Assembly (NCBI GenBank): GCA_016712415.1
Contig: JADJRC010000029.1
Location: forward strand, 1-44,309
DNA length: 44,309 nt
From: Lewinellaceae bacterium
GTDB taxonomy: Bacteria; Bacteroidota; Bacteroidia; Chitinophagales; Saprospiraceae
Reading direction: 5' to 3'
The notes below the pieces were generated by a model. That model did no database searches and was not told where the DNA came from. It saw only the letters and a list, made by a program, of their open reading frames with translations. Of this stretch, positions 33,088 to 42,575 are shown piece after piece. Every line of letters starts with the position of its first letter. The first letter of the stretch is position 1. A program made the translations under genes and the position numbers.

Positions 33088-34455
33088 CTACTGCTGGCCG
33101 ATTTTCCCGCCGCTTTTACGGGTCTTCAGTTTATTCAGTACATACTCACCGACGATCCTTCCGTTGCGCAGGCCGGCTTCATTGCCCCAGGGGTAGTGAA
33201 TGCCGCCGTACAACCGGCTCATGGCCACCTGGTCGGCGGCCTGGTTGAACGAATTAAAGTTGCGGGGCGGAATCCCGAATTCCATTTCGGTGCTGTCGGA
33301 GAATGGTATATCCCCGTACAGGTCGGTCAGCACTTTGGCAGCGGCGCCGGAAATGGTGGAGTGCGCGCTGGTGTGTTCCGGAAACGGCGGAGTCTGGATC
33401 AACGGCGTCCATTCCGGGTCGATATACTGATTGATATACGATTCCGGGCGAATAAGGTTGTACGTATACTTTGCTTTCCAGCTGGAAATAAAGCCGTCGG
33501 CAATAGCGCAGGATACTTTGACATAGGTTTCTGCCGAACGGATGATGTCGTCGTTGCGCTTGCGGCATGCCTGTGTGGCAATATTCATCCAGTGCCCGCC
33601 AGGCGCGATTTTCTTAACGCCCATCATCAGGTGGCCGCTCACATCCATCCGGAACGGATTGTCGTCCCAGTACCATGCGGTAGAGTCCTGGGCGGGTGTA
33701 AGGTTTTTTACCGTGTTGTACACGACCATCGCCTCGTCATAGAACTTGCTGCCTTTGACCGTGCTGAACGGTATGGGCGGGTCGGCGAGAAACTGGCCGG
33801 CAGAATCGAGCACCCAGCACCTGATCTTGGGCCAGCAGGGTTCGAGGGCATCGGAATAGGCCGGGGGCGTCGGGCGCCAGCGGTCGGCTATTTTGGTGTC
33901 GATGGTAAACTTCGGCGCGCTGCGGGTCTGGGCATAGTTGTCGCCTTTCGACCAGTCGAGGATGTGTTTGGCGATAGCGGCGCCGTAAGCCATGGAGCGA
34001 TCGTACACCTCGGGCGGCATGTTCATTTTTTTGAAATCATCAAAGATGCTTTCTTCCAGTTCCTGAATGTCGCCCTCCGAAAACACGAGCTGTTTACCCA
34101 CGATCAGCATGGCATTGATGCTGGCCAGCGGATAGCAATAGTCCTTGCCGGCTTCCGGCTGCGGGCATGGCTTGAGGTCCTGAAGTTGTCCGGCGAGGCT
34201 TTGGTATTCCGGAAAACCGGGCACCAGGGCCTCATAGGCAGCAATAGCGGAATAGGCGTGGATTCGTGATGCAACGGGCGGCGGAAAGATGTCGTGCCGA
34301 ATGATGTCCATGATGCGGCGGACACCGGCATGCATAAACTCGGGGTTTTCCGCTTGTTTTGCATAGTCCTTGTTGTACTGCTCGCAGGCGGGCAGCACCA
34401 GATACAAGGCAATCATGATGGGCGCCAAAAATTTAAATTTCGTATTCATTTTCAA
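33088..34455 (-). CDS. Vanadium-dependent haloperoxidase-like lipoprotein (PAP2 superfamily)
   Basis: 455 residues, lipobox near the start (LVLPACEQ), predicted in the envelope. The superfamily fold binds vanadate or phosphate in an acid-phosphatase-type site. KAKYTYNLIRP (K-x6-RP) is the first motif, PPFPEHTSAHSTISGAAA stands for the usual PSGH (here TSAH), and SRLYGGIHYPWGN supplies the SR-x5-H. The substitution of the Gly in PSGH makes true halide oxidation uncertain; a phosphatase-like or inactive role is possible. The start at 34455 or at the ATG two codons later cannot be told apart. It converges on msrA. Confidence 0.9.
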   Translation of the reverse strand: MKMNTKFKFLAPIMIALYLVLPACEQYNKDYAKQAENPEFMHAGVRRIMDIIRHDIFPPPVASRIHAYSAIAAYEALVPGFPEYQSLAGQLQDLKPCPQPEAGKDYCYPLASINAMLIVGKQLVFSEGDIQELEESIFDDFKKMNMPPEVYDRSMAYGAAIAKHILDWSKGDNYAQTRSAPKFTIDTKIADRWRPTPPAYSDALEPCWPKIRCWVLDSAGQFLADPPIPFSTVKGSKFYDEAMVVYNTVKNLTPAQDSTAWYWDDNPFRMDVSGHLMMGVKKIAPGGHWMNIATQACRKRNDDIIRSAETYVKVSCAIADGFISSWKAKYTYNLIRPESYINQYIDPEWTPLIQTPPFPEHTSAHSTISGAAAKVLTDLYGDIPFSDSTEMEFGIPPRNFNSFNQAADQVAMSRLYGGIHYPWGNEAGLRNGRIVGEYVLNKLKTRKSGGKIGQQ

Positions 34456-34547
34456 GAAATTGTAAAAGAATTATCTGTCAATGGCAAAGGTATTAATCCT
34501 GTTAAAACTCTGGCATTAGAAAAGACTTAGGAGGATGCAGTCCGGAA

Positions 34548-35081
34548 TCAAAAATTCTTCCACATCATACTCTCTACGGGTTTGTCGGTACGTGTGTTGT
34601 ACTTCGCGTTCTTTTTCCGGTTGTAGTAGTTCTCCACATCGCCGTCGAGCGCGAAATAGATCAACTGCCCGATGGGCATGCCCGGGTACACCCGCACCGG
34701 TTGCACACAGGAAATCTCGAGCGTCCAGGTATTGGAAAAGCCGACATCGCCCTTGCCAGCCGTCGCGTGGATATCGATGCCCAGGCGGCCTACGCTGCTT
34801 TTTCCTTCCAGGAAAGGCACCGAATTATGGGTTTCGGTGTATTCTTCCGTGACGCCCAGGTAAAGCGTTCCGGGCTGGAGCACAAAACCTTCTTCCGGAA
34901 GTTCCATCATTTGAACCTGGTTGTGTTTTTTTGCGTCGAGCACCCGGTCGAGGTACACGGCAAAGTATTTTCCCAGGTGTACGTCGTACGAATTGGTGCC
35001 CAGGCATTCGCGGCGGAATGGCTCAATAACAATTTCACCCGCCTCTATTGCCGCCAGAATTTTTTTATCGGTCAGAATCAT
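34548..35081 (-). CDS. dcd: dCTP deaminase
   Basis: Deaminates dCTP to dUTP in pyrimidine deoxynucleotide synthesis. 178 residues from ATG 35081 (MILTDKKILAAIEAGEIVIE), which is the family start; a longer frame to 35225 has no support. Conserved parts: NSYDVHLGKYF, VPFLEGKSSVGRLGIDIHAT with the catalytic Glu in LEGKSS, and YPGMPIGQL. Divergent from the CoA-binding gene, with a shared upstream region of about 110 bp. Confidence 0.95.
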   Translation of the reverse strand: MILTDKKILAAIEAGEIVIEPFRRECLGTNSYDVHLGKYFAVYLDRVLDAKKHNQVQMMELPEEGFVLQPGTLYLGVTEEYTETHNSVPFLEGKSSVGRLGIDIHATAGKGDVGFSNTWTLEISCVQPVRVYPGMPIGQLIYFALDGDVENYYNRKKNAKYNTRTDKPVESMMWKNF

Positions 35082-35190
35082 ATTTCCTGTTTGTTCAAAA
35101 AAGCGCGCAAAGTTAGCCCTTAAGAACGAAAAAGCAGCCGGATCGTAACTTTTAGGCGGACCATTTGTTTTTTGGCCAACAAAAGGAAAC

Positions 35191-35550
35191 ATGAAAAAAA
35201 CGGTTATTCTCGGCGCTACGCCCAATTCAGGCCGCTATGCATGGCTCGCTACTGCCCGGCTCGCCCAATACGGACATGAGATTGTCCCGATCGGGATCAA
35301 AGACGGCCGGATTGCCGGAGTGGATATCCAAAAAGGCCAGCCCGCAATAGAAGGAGTGGATACCGTGACGCTGTATCTCAATGCCGGGCGGCAGCGTGAA
35401 TACTACGATTATATCCTGTCGTTGCACCCCAAACGCATCATCTTCAACCCCGGCGCTGAAAACCCCGAGTTGGCAAAACTGGCAACGGATCATGGCATTG
35501 AAACGGTGGAAGGCTGTACTTTAGTGATGCTCTCAATCGGAACATATTGA
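35191..35550 (+). CDS. CoA-binding domain protein
   Basis: 119 residues covering a single CoA_binding_2 (Rossmann-like) domain: KKTVILGATPNSGRYAWLAT at the start, then the HEIVPIGIK segment and the strong family motif IIFNPGAENPELAKLA near the end. Such small proteins are related to the CoA-binding part of succinyl-CoA synthetase but have no known activity alone. It starts 26 bp after the long dcd frame limit and is divergent from dcd. Confidence 0.88.
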   Translation: MKKTVILGATPNSGRYAWLATARLAQYGHEIVPIGIKDGRIAGVDIQKGQPAIEGVDTVTLYLNAGRQREYYDYILSLHPKRIIFNPGAENPELAKLATDHGIETVEGCTLVMLSIGTY

Positions 35551-35627
35551 GTATTATTGCCCTGCAATTTCGCGTGCAAACACGCGTTCTGCATCAATCA
35601 CTGTAGTTTTCTAAAAATCAACTCAAG

Positions 35628-36017
35628 ATGAAACAATTGCTTTTTTCCCTTTGCGCCCTTTTTGTCCTTTCCGGTTTGTCCGGCTGCAACAAAGACACCA
35701 TTCGTTACGGCAAGGAATGGGAACTCACCGAACTGAACGGAGAGCAGGTGCCTGCCGGCACCCGCATCATGGTCGTATTCGACGATGCAAACAAACGCTA
35801 CGGCGGTTCCGCATCCTGCAACAATTACTCCGGCACTTTTAAACTGGAAGGTGCCTCGCTCAAACTCGCCAACCCGGCAGTTACCAAAAAAGCATGCCCG
35901 GACATGACCTGGGAGACCAAATACCTCGCAGCCCTGAAAACAATCGATACCTGGAGTGTTATGGACAACAAGCTCAAACTGAGTTCAGGTACCACCCTGG
36001 TGGCTACCTATAAATAA
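35628..36017 (+). CDS. META-domain lipoprotein (HslJ-like)
   Basis: 129 residues with a lipobox (LSGLSGCN, Cys22). It carries one META domain, the fold of HslJ: KEWELTELNGEQVP near residue 30, GSASCNNYSGTF with the two Cys region, and ACPDMTWETKYLAAL. HslJ in E. coli is linked to heat and novobiocin tolerance; META domains may bind peptides. It follows the CoA-binding gene by 77 bp on the same strand. Confidence 0.9.
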   Translation: MKQLLFSLCALFVLSGLSGCNKDTIRYGKEWELTELNGEQVPAGTRIMVVFDDANKRYGGSASCNNYSGTFKLEGASLKLANPAVTKKACPDMTWETKYLAALKTIDTWSVMDNKLKLSSGTTLVATYK

Positions 36018-36030
36018 CCACAGGGATTAC

Positions 36031-37347
36031 TCAGCCCTTGTAGAACAGCCATTTCCCGATCTCCCTGAACGTCACCTTTTTGCCGTAAAGCAGGATGCCC
36101 ACGCGGTAGATGCGCCCGGCCAGCCATACGAAGAAGAAGGCGGCCAGCACAACCAGTATCAGCGACAGCGTTACCTGCCACCAGGGCGGGTTGAATGCCA
36201 TTCGGAAAGGCATGGCGATCGGGGAGAACAGGGGAAACATGGAAGCAAAGACCATGAGGCTGCTGTCGGGATTGCGCCAGCCTGCCATAGACACAATATA
36301 GAACGACAGGATGAGCGGAATCGTGACCGGCAGCACCAGCGACTGCCCTTCACCCAGGTCGTCGCCCATGGCAGAGCCGATGGCTGCAAACATGGATGAG
36401 TAAATGAAATAGCCGCCCAGGAAAAAGATAATAAAGGAGAAAATGATCAGCGGCCAGTTTTGTTTGCTCAGCTCGGCCATGATTCGCAGACCTTCGCCCT
36501 GCATTTGTTCGGGGTCGATTTGCGGCGCGTTGGCGGGCGTGGGCATGTTTGCGGCATCGACACCCATTACGAGCGGGATAAAAAAGGACACCGCTCCGCT
36601 CAGGATGACCCAGACAACCATCTGGGTTAACCCGACAGCGCCCGTGCCGAGTATCTTGCCGAGCATCAGTTCGAAGGGTTTTACCGACGACATCATCACT
36701 TCCACAATGCGACTGGTCTTTTCTTCCATGACCGATCGCATCACCATTTGACCGTACACGAGTACCATCATAAACATCAGAAAGGTCATGATGCCGCCGA
36801 TAGCCAGGCCTACTCCGGCTGTGTATTTGCTTTCGTCTTCACCCGTCCCGTTTATTTTCTCCGGATCGATGGATATTTCGGTATCGAGCATTTCGAGCGT
36901 TTTGGGATTGAGTTGCAGAGAATCCACTTTGAAATCGCGGATCTTGGCTGCGATTTTGCGCTCGATGGCCATGCTTTTTTCCGGGGCCAGTTTGTCGTCG
37001 GAATAGTAAAAAACCGTATGTTCCTTCTTCTGAAAATTGCCCAGCGGGGGTATGCGCAATACCCCGTCGATCTGCTTTTCCACGACTTCCTCTTTCAGTT
37101 GATCGAGTGTTTTGCCGCCGGAAGCGAGGTAGCGCACGCCCTTGTCGTCGGGCAGTTGCCTGACCATGCCCGCTTCGTCGAGCACGGCAACCCTGAGTTC
37201 GCTACCGCTTTCGTACTTTGAAAGGCCGATGATGACCAGCAAGTACACCGCCAGGCCGATAGGCGCCAGCAGGGTGCCGATGATGAACGATTTTTTGGTG
37301 ACGCGCGTCATGTATTCGCGCTTTATAATGAGTCCGAGTTTTGACAT
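36031..37347 (-). CDS. ABC-2 type transporter permease, NatB-like
   Basis: 438 residues. The N-terminal pattern MSKLGLIIKREYMTRVTKKS and helix FIIGTLLAPIGLAVYLLV are typical of NatB, the permease of the Na+ exporter NatAB. Then comes a soluble loop (about 45-180) and a block of further helices from about 185 (GGIMTFLMFMMVLVYGQMVM, FIIFFLGGYFIYSSMFAAIG) to the end. The gene lies 44 bp downstream of its ATPase on the same strand. Substrate is not certain: NatB-like exporters also move other substrates. Confidence 0.9.
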   Translation of the reverse strand: MSKLGLIIKREYMTRVTKKSFIIGTLLAPIGLAVYLLVIIGLSKYESGSELRVAVLDEAGMVRQLPDDKGVRYLASGGKTLDQLKEEVVEKQIDGVLRIPPLGNFQKKEHTVFYYSDDKLAPEKSMAIERKIAAKIRDFKVDSLQLNPKTLEMLDTEISIDPEKINGTGEDESKYTAGVGLAIGGIMTFLMFMMVLVYGQMVMRSVMEEKTSRIVEVMMSSVKPFELMLGKILGTGAVGLTQMVVWVILSGAVSFFIPLVMGVDAANMPTPANAPQIDPEQMQGEGLRIMAELSKQNWPLIIFSFIIFFLGGYFIYSSMFAAIGSAMGDDLGEGQSLVLPVTIPLILSFYIVSMAGWRNPDSSLMVFASMFPLFSPIAMPFRMAFNPPWWQVTLSLILVVLAAFFFVWLAGRIYRVGILLYGKKVTFREIGKWLFYKG

Positions 37348-37391
37348 GGTTTGGAAACGGTATACGGTGGACAGAAAGAGATCAGGCAGGG

Positions 37392-38294
37392 TTATGCTTC
37401 GCCGGTTTCGGCTACGCGACGGATGAATATTTCGTTGAAAGTGGGCAGTATTTCCTCAAATCGGGTGATCCGCACCCCTTTCTGAATGAGGTATTTCAAC
37501 AGGTCGTTGCTTTTGTTCTCCTCCTCCACCTGGACGGTTACTGCGCCTTTTTCCTGTTCTTTGACCGGGAAGTGTTCGGCTATTTCCGCCGGCAGATCGC
37601 CTTCGGTTTCCACCCTGAACAGGTTTTGTTTGTACTGGTTCTTGATATCCTGTACTTCGCCGAACAGCACGTTTCTGCCTTTGTTGATCAGTACGATGTG
37701 GTCGCACATCTCTTCCACCTGCTCCATGCGGTGGGTACTGAAAATGATGCTGATACCTGCTTCGTTCAGGTTGCCGATCTCCTCCTTGATCAGGGTGGTA
37801 TTGATGGGATCGAGTCCGGTGAACGGTTCGTCGAGGATGAGCAGCCGCGGCTGGTGTACGATGGTGGCAATAAACTGGATTTTCTGCTGCATGCCTTTCG
37901 ACAGGTCCTCGACCTTTTTGGGCCACCAGTCCTTGATGTCAAACTTTTCGAGCCAGTGACCAATCGCCTGCCTGGCCTGCGCTTCGCTGAGTCCTTTCAA
38001 CTGGGCGAGGTACATCAGGTGGTCGCCCACCTTCATTTTTTTGTACAGGCCGCGTTCTTCGGGCATGTAGCCGATTTTTTCGGGTGTACGTTCGTTCAGT
38101 TTTTCTCCCTCCAGCAGAATCGCGCCTTCGTCGGGGCCGGTTATGGTGGTGATCATGCGAATCAGCGAGGTTTTTCCTGCACCGTTGGGGCCGAGCAGTC
38201 CGAAGACACTCCCCCTGGGTACATCGAAACTCACATGGTCAACAGCGGTGTAATTACCGTAGGTCTTTACGACGTTTTGTATGGAAAGGATCAT
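37392..38294 (-). CDS. ABC transporter ATP-binding protein, NatA-like
   Basis: 300 residues. Walker A GPNGAGKT (around 35-42), signature DLSKGMQQK, Walker B LLILDEPFTGLDP, and the switch His in FSTHRM. The C-terminal 70 residues are the extra domain seen in NatA/DrrA-type exporters. It is upstream of the permease gene in the same unit. Together they form an ABC-2 exporter, probably for Na+ or another small molecule. Confidence 0.94.
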   Translation of the reverse strand: MILSIQNVVKTYGNYTAVDHVSFDVPRGSVFGLLGPNGAGKTSLIRMITTITGPDEGAILLEGEKLNERTPEKIGYMPEERGLYKKMKVGDHLMYLAQLKGLSEAQARQAIGHWLEKFDIKDWWPKKVEDLSKGMQQKIQFIATIVHQPRLLILDEPFTGLDPINTTLIKEEIGNLNEAGISIIFSTHRMEQVEEMCDHIVLINKGRNVLFGEVQDIKNQYKQNLFRVETEGDLPAEIAEHFPVKEQEKGAVTVQVEEENKSNDLLKYLIQKGVRITRFEEILPTFNEIFIRRVAETGEA

Positions 38295-38498
38295 GGTGAA
38301 AGTGTTCGATTTTTCTATTTTGTTTTGACTAGTTGGTGTCGAAACGGCGGCAGATGCAGAACTTTGAGGCGTGGTCCGGACCGTTTACGACTTGCAAAGT
38401 GGCGAAATTAGGCGCTGCCGGACATATTTTTTCGGCTAATGGCAGAATTGTCACCATTTGCTAACCAACTCATCCGACCAATAACATCCAGTTTGCAC

Positions 38499-39937
38499 AT
38501 GGAAATCATTCAAAATTATATCGGCGGCAAGTTTGTTCCGCCTGCCGGCGGGCAATATCTTGACAATTTCAACCCCGCAACCGGCGAATTGTATGGCAAG
38601 ATTCCCGACTCCGGCCCTGAAGACGTGGAAGCGGCGGTGCAGGCTGCCGAAACCGCCTTCCCCGAATGGTCGCGCATGCCCCTCGAACAGCGCCACGATA
38701 TTCTGCGCGCCGTCAGCGACGGCATCCTCGCCAACCTCGACCGGCTGGCAGAGGCCGAAAGCCGCGATTCGGGCAAAACCATCACAACAGCCCGGACGGT
38801 CGACATCCCCGCGCCGCGCTGAATTTCAAATTTTTTGCCACGGCGCTGCTGCATTTCGCCTCGGAGAGCTACCATATGCCGGGCGCCCTGAGTTATACCC
38901 TTCGCCAGCCCCTGGGCATTGTGGGTGGCATTTCACCCTGGAACCTTCCGCTGTATCTTTTCACCTGGAAGGTAGCCCCGGCCCTTGCTGCGGGCAATTG
39001 CGTGATCGGCAAGCCTTCCGAAGTGACACCCCTGACCGCCTACCTGCTCGGTGACATCTGCAACGCCGCCGGTATGCCGCCGGGGGTATTCAACATCGTG
39101 CACGGACTGGGCCCGCGCGCGGGCGAGGCCATCGTGCGGCACCCCAAAATAAAGGCTGTGTCGTTCACCGGCAGCACGCGCGCAGGCGCCGAGATCGCCC
39201 GCATTGCCGCACCGATGTTCAAAAAATTGTCGCTCGAACTCGGCGGCAAAAACCCCAACCTCATTTTTGCCGATTGCGACTACGATAAAATGCTTGAAAC
39301 GACCGTCGGGTCGTCGTTCAACAACCAGGGCCAGATTTGCCTCTGCGGGTCGCGGGTTTATGTGGAACGGCCGATTTACGAGCGCTTCAAAAAGGATTTT
39401 GTGGAACGGGTGCGCGCCATGCGTGTTGGCGATCCGGCCGATTCGGGTAGCCGCCTTGGCGCTGTAGTGTCGAAAATGCATTTTGACAAAGTGCTGTCGT
39501 ATATCGAGCTTGCCCAAACGGAAGGCGGCGCTATCCTGTGTGGCGGCACAGCGCTGCAGATGCCCGGTCAATTGTCCGGCGGCTGGTACATCGCCCCCAC
39601 CGTGATCGAAGGGCTGCCCATCAACTGCCGCACGAACCAGGAGGAAATATTCGGACCGGTCGTTACCATCCAGCCGTTCGACACCGACGATGAGGCGCTG
39701 GCGCTGGCCAACGGTGTGCCTTACGGCCTGAGCAGCACGGTTTGGACGAATGACTTGCGCCGCACCCAGCGCTTTGCCGCCGAACTACAGGCCGGTATCG
39801 TGTGGGTCAATTGCTGGCTGTTGCGCGACCTGCGCACGCCCTTCGGCGGCGTGAAGCAGTCGGGTACAGGCAGAGAAGGCGGCTGGGAAGCGATGCGCTT
39901 TTTTACGGAAACGAAGAGCGTGACGCTTGCCGGCTGA
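38499..39937 (+). pseudogene. Aldehyde dehydrogenase, single frameshift
   Basis: The first frame (ATG 38499, MEIIQNYIGGKFVPPAGGQY) ends after TVDIPAPR at 38822, and the next frame continues RAALNFKFFATALLHFASES. Restoring one C in the C4 run at 38807-38810 gives DIPRAALNF, a continuous protein of about 480 residues. Active parts: ISPWNLPLYLF (Asn), GKPSEVTP, SFTGSTRAG, LELGGKNPN (Glu), NQGQICLCGS (nucleophilic Cys) and EEIFGPVV, so the enzyme looks complete but for the indel. It resembles 2-hydroxymuconic semialdehyde dehydrogenases; the aldehyde substrate is unknown. It starts 205 bp from the ABC ATPase gene, divergent. Confidence 0.9.
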
Positions 39938-39985
39938 GCGCGGTAACACAGGTTTTTTGTTGGCAATCCATGGCATCAAAGCGCC

Positions 39986-41359
39986 TTATCTTACGATTAA
40001 CCTGGCTACGCCGCCGCCGCCGCCGGGCTCCGCAACCCGGATCAGGTAAATTCCCGGACTACGGGGCGCCTCCAGTTCGAGAGTCTGCTGCCCGGTATGA
40101 TACGTTGCGGTCATTTTTCCGCTGTTGTCGAACACCATTACCGTTTTTACAGAGCCAGCCTGTTCAAAATCCAGCTGTATTTTTTCCCCGGATGCTACAG
40201 GATTCGGAAAGACCGAATAGCGTTTTTGCCCGTCGGGAAAGGGTTTTTTTACGCCGGTGACGAGGCTGGTATCCGCCCAGTAAATGCGTTCGTCGAGATA
40301 CTGCACCATGAATATTTTACCCGACGATTTTTCTGCAAAGGTTTGCGCACCAAACCTGCCGAATATGTCGAAACCAAGCCCCTGCTGTTGTTTGCTCCAG
40401 GTATTTCCCTCGTTTTTTGAAAAGTAGGTGCCGCCAATTACCGGCGAGCCCGAAACCGAACTGTAGCGGTCGCCATTGGCCGAAAAATGAATCCCGTTCA
40501 GCAGCCGGTCCAACCACCAGGAAATACTGTTCCCTACTTTCATGCGGCTCCATTTTTTTGAGATGTCGGTCACGTTGTCGATATGCTTGTGCAGGTTAAG
40601 CCGGGTACTTACATTGACGGCGACGCCTTCAATACTCAGGTAAAGGGTATCCTGGGGTGAAACATCGAGCCCTGTACAGTACTGAACGTCGATACCATCG
40701 TCGATCACGCCCTGGCCGTCGATTCGGATGTCGATATGTTCCCATTGCAAACCATTGTTTCCGGAGATAAACAGCCCCCCCTGGCCGTCGACAAGTTCGT
40801 CGGCTACCATCAGGTACAGCCTGCCGTTGCGGTCGACGGCGATCTTGTTGCAACTCAGGTAATTGCCCAGGCCGTTGTTGCGCTGGGCCCAGGTTTCGCC
40901 CTGATCGCCGGAGTAATACACCCCGGCGCCGACATAGCCCAGCAGAAAATCGTATGCACCGGTGATGGCAAACAGTTCACCGGCTTCATTCCGGGCAAAC
41001 TGTATTACCGGATAGTTGTGGTTGAGGGCGACGGAGTCCCAGGTGCTGCCATAATCGGTCGAAACATAAATTTTGCCTGTACCGCCGGCCAACACCTCGC
41101 CTTCTTTGGTTGCAAAAACCGTGTACACGGCGCCGGCATCGAGTATATTTTCCCAGGATTGCCCTTCGTTGAAGCTGCGCAGTACGCCATTGGTAAGGCC
41201 GGCGACCAGGCAGGAGTCGCCGATGGCTGCAATGCCCGTTTTGGGACCGCCGGGAAATTCATAGGTCGTCAGCCAGAATTTTTGGGTGTATGCCTTGGTA
41301 AAGCCGCAAGCGACCAGGAGGAGTGCCGCTGCGATGCGGCGAAGCGAAGTAGTTGTCAT
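39986..41359 (-). CDS. Secreted BNR/YCF48-type repeat protein with T9SS type A sorting domain
   Basis: 457 residues. Signal peptide TTTSLRRIAAALLLVACGF, cleavage likely after KAYTQ. The middle has about five sialidase/YCF48-like beta-propeller blades, each with a VYxSxDxGxTW pattern (IYVSTDYGSTWDSV; VYYSGDQGETWAQR; LFISGNNGLQWEHI; TYFSKNEGNTWSKQ). The C-terminal about 85 residues are the T9SS type A domain (RYSVFPNPVASGEKIQLDFE, then VKTVMVFDNSGKM and PGIYLIRV). A surface or secreted protein is likely, with no enzymatic residues seen. The start codon overlaps the stop of a small upstream frame (41356-41526). Confidence 0.9.
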   Translation of the reverse strand: MTTTSLRRIAAALLLVACGFTKAYTQKFWLTTYEFPGGPKTGIAAIGDSCLVAGLTNGVLRSFNEGQSWENILDAGAVYTVFATKEGEVLAGGTGKIYVSTDYGSTWDSVALNHNYPVIQFARNEAGELFAITGAYDFLLGYVGAGVYYSGDQGETWAQRNNGLGNYLSCNKIAVDRNGRLYLMVADELVDGQGGLFISGNNGLQWEHIDIRIDGQGVIDDGIDVQYCTGLDVSPQDTLYLSIEGVAVNVSTRLNLHKHIDNVTDISKKWSRMKVGNSISWWLDRLLNGIHFSANGDRYSSVSGSPVIGGTYFSKNEGNTWSKQQQGLGFDIFGRFGAQTFAEKSSGKIFMVQYLDERIYWADTSLVTGVKKPFPDGQKRYSVFPNPVASGEKIQLDFEQAGSVKTVMVFDNSGKMTATYHTGQQTLELEAPRSPGIYLIRVAEPGGGGGVARLIVR

Positions 41360-41526
41360 GCCCGTAAAATTTTAGCGTAACAGGCCGGATTGCCGGGTTG
41401 GGCAACAGACTGATGCAAAAAGCGGGAGGTTGCAAAAAGGAGCGATTTGGTTTCCTGAGCGATCTTTTCCAGGTCGCCTTTTTCTACCTGAATATTCCTT
41501 TTTGCTTCCAAATTAGTTTTCGACAT
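41356..41526 (-). CDS. Possible small protein of 56 residues
   Basis: Frame with ATG at 41526 that overlaps the end of the methyltransferase by 14 bases, and whose TGA stop overlaps the ATG of the T9SS type A gene (ATGA, 41356-41359). The product starts MSKTNLEAKRNIQVEKGDLE and continues as a basic, mostly polar peptide (KIAQETKSLLFATSRFLHQS). No family is recognised. The overlaps at both ends suggest translational coupling, but a frame of this length can arise by chance (a rough 7% for a single frame). It is too short for usual gene callers. Confidence 0.3.
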   Translation of the reverse strand: MSKTNLEAKRNIQVEKGDLEKIAQETKSLLFATSRFLHQSVAQPGNPACYAKILRA

Positions 41527-42469
41527 AAAATGTCATCAACAGTTTCCCTTTTAATTCGATCTGGTCGGCCAGCCTGAAGCCATTTAATTCAATAAGGTCA
41601 ATTATCTCGCGCTGGCTCATGGATAGTTTGCAAAGCCGCCGGTCAGGGTTTATGTCGCGGACTGTTTCCAGTACATAAAGCCGGCCTTGCGGATTTAGCG
41701 TCCTTGTGATGGCTTCAAGCATTTCAGGCTTCCTTTTGAAGTGGTGGAAAGTATTCCGGAGTATGATTTTGTTCAACCGGCGACCTTCCAATGCGGTGCT
41801 TTCTTTCCCTCCTTTGGTTAAAATAAGATTTTGGGGATTTAACAGTGCATTGTTGCCGGCCAGTTTTTCACCCAGGTGGGTTAAAAATCCTTTGTCGAGT
41901 TCATTTACATAAATGACCACATCAGGGTAAACCATACCCAGAAGCATGCTGAATGCCCCCGAACCGGCGCCGATTTCGCCGATTGTATCTTGGCTTTGGA
42001 TTCCGTACGCCTGCAATTCACTGAATACCGGGGTATCAGAATCTATAACAAACGGAAATTGATATTTTAGCACGCCCAGATGGGCAAAGGTCCAGCAACT
42101 CCGCATTTTCGCTAATAATGCTGATATCCTCCTTGGTTAGTGTCTGTGCAATTTTTGACTCGGGCATGTATTTCAGTGCCTTCTTTTTGATTGACTTGTC
42201 CGACAAGCCATAGATTCTGTTTGCCAGCATGATGTTCAGGGTGAGGTCGCCCGTTCTTCCTCCTGTATATGCAGTGAGTCCCACTTGTTCAGCAACGATT
42301 GCAACCTGAGTGTTGCTTCGGGATTTTCCTGAATGATCTTTTCCCGATATTGCGCAACTTTGATAATGGCTACCTGCCGGATGGAATCAATCGCCTGACC
42401 GGCGCCATCGAGCACCCAGCAGGTGTTGAGGACGAGTAATGTCAGAAAACGTGTATATTTTATATGCAT
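41513..42469 (-). pseudogene. Class I methyltransferase with N-terminal signal segment, two frameshifts
   Basis: Three frames cover one protein of about 320 residues. The first (ATG 42469, MHIKYTRFLTLLVLNTCWVL) has a hydrophobic start like a signal peptide, followed by a helical part. The second (RTGDLTLNIMLANRIYGLSD...) joins near 42250. The third continues from near 42100 to 41513 and carries the SAM site IGEIGAGSGAFSMLLGMVYP and VYVNELDKG, then GRLYVLETVRDINPDR. Both breaks fit one-base indels. A methyltransferase with a signal peptide is uncommon but known in Bacteroidota. Substrate is unknown. It is first in a minus-strand run with the small frame and the T9SS type A gene. Confidence 0.7.
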
Positions 42470-42575
42470 GGATCATTTTTATATTGCAGCCGCAAAGGTA
42501 GGCAACCGGGAAAATCTATGATCGCCCAGCCCTTTTGCTTCTAATTTGCTTATTTTCGTTTCCAAATGAACCCAT

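Noticed and set aside
33046..34269. Long plus-strand frame opposite the haloperoxidase gene
   Set aside because: It mirrors a real gene with signal sequence and motifs, and starts inside a terminator hairpin.
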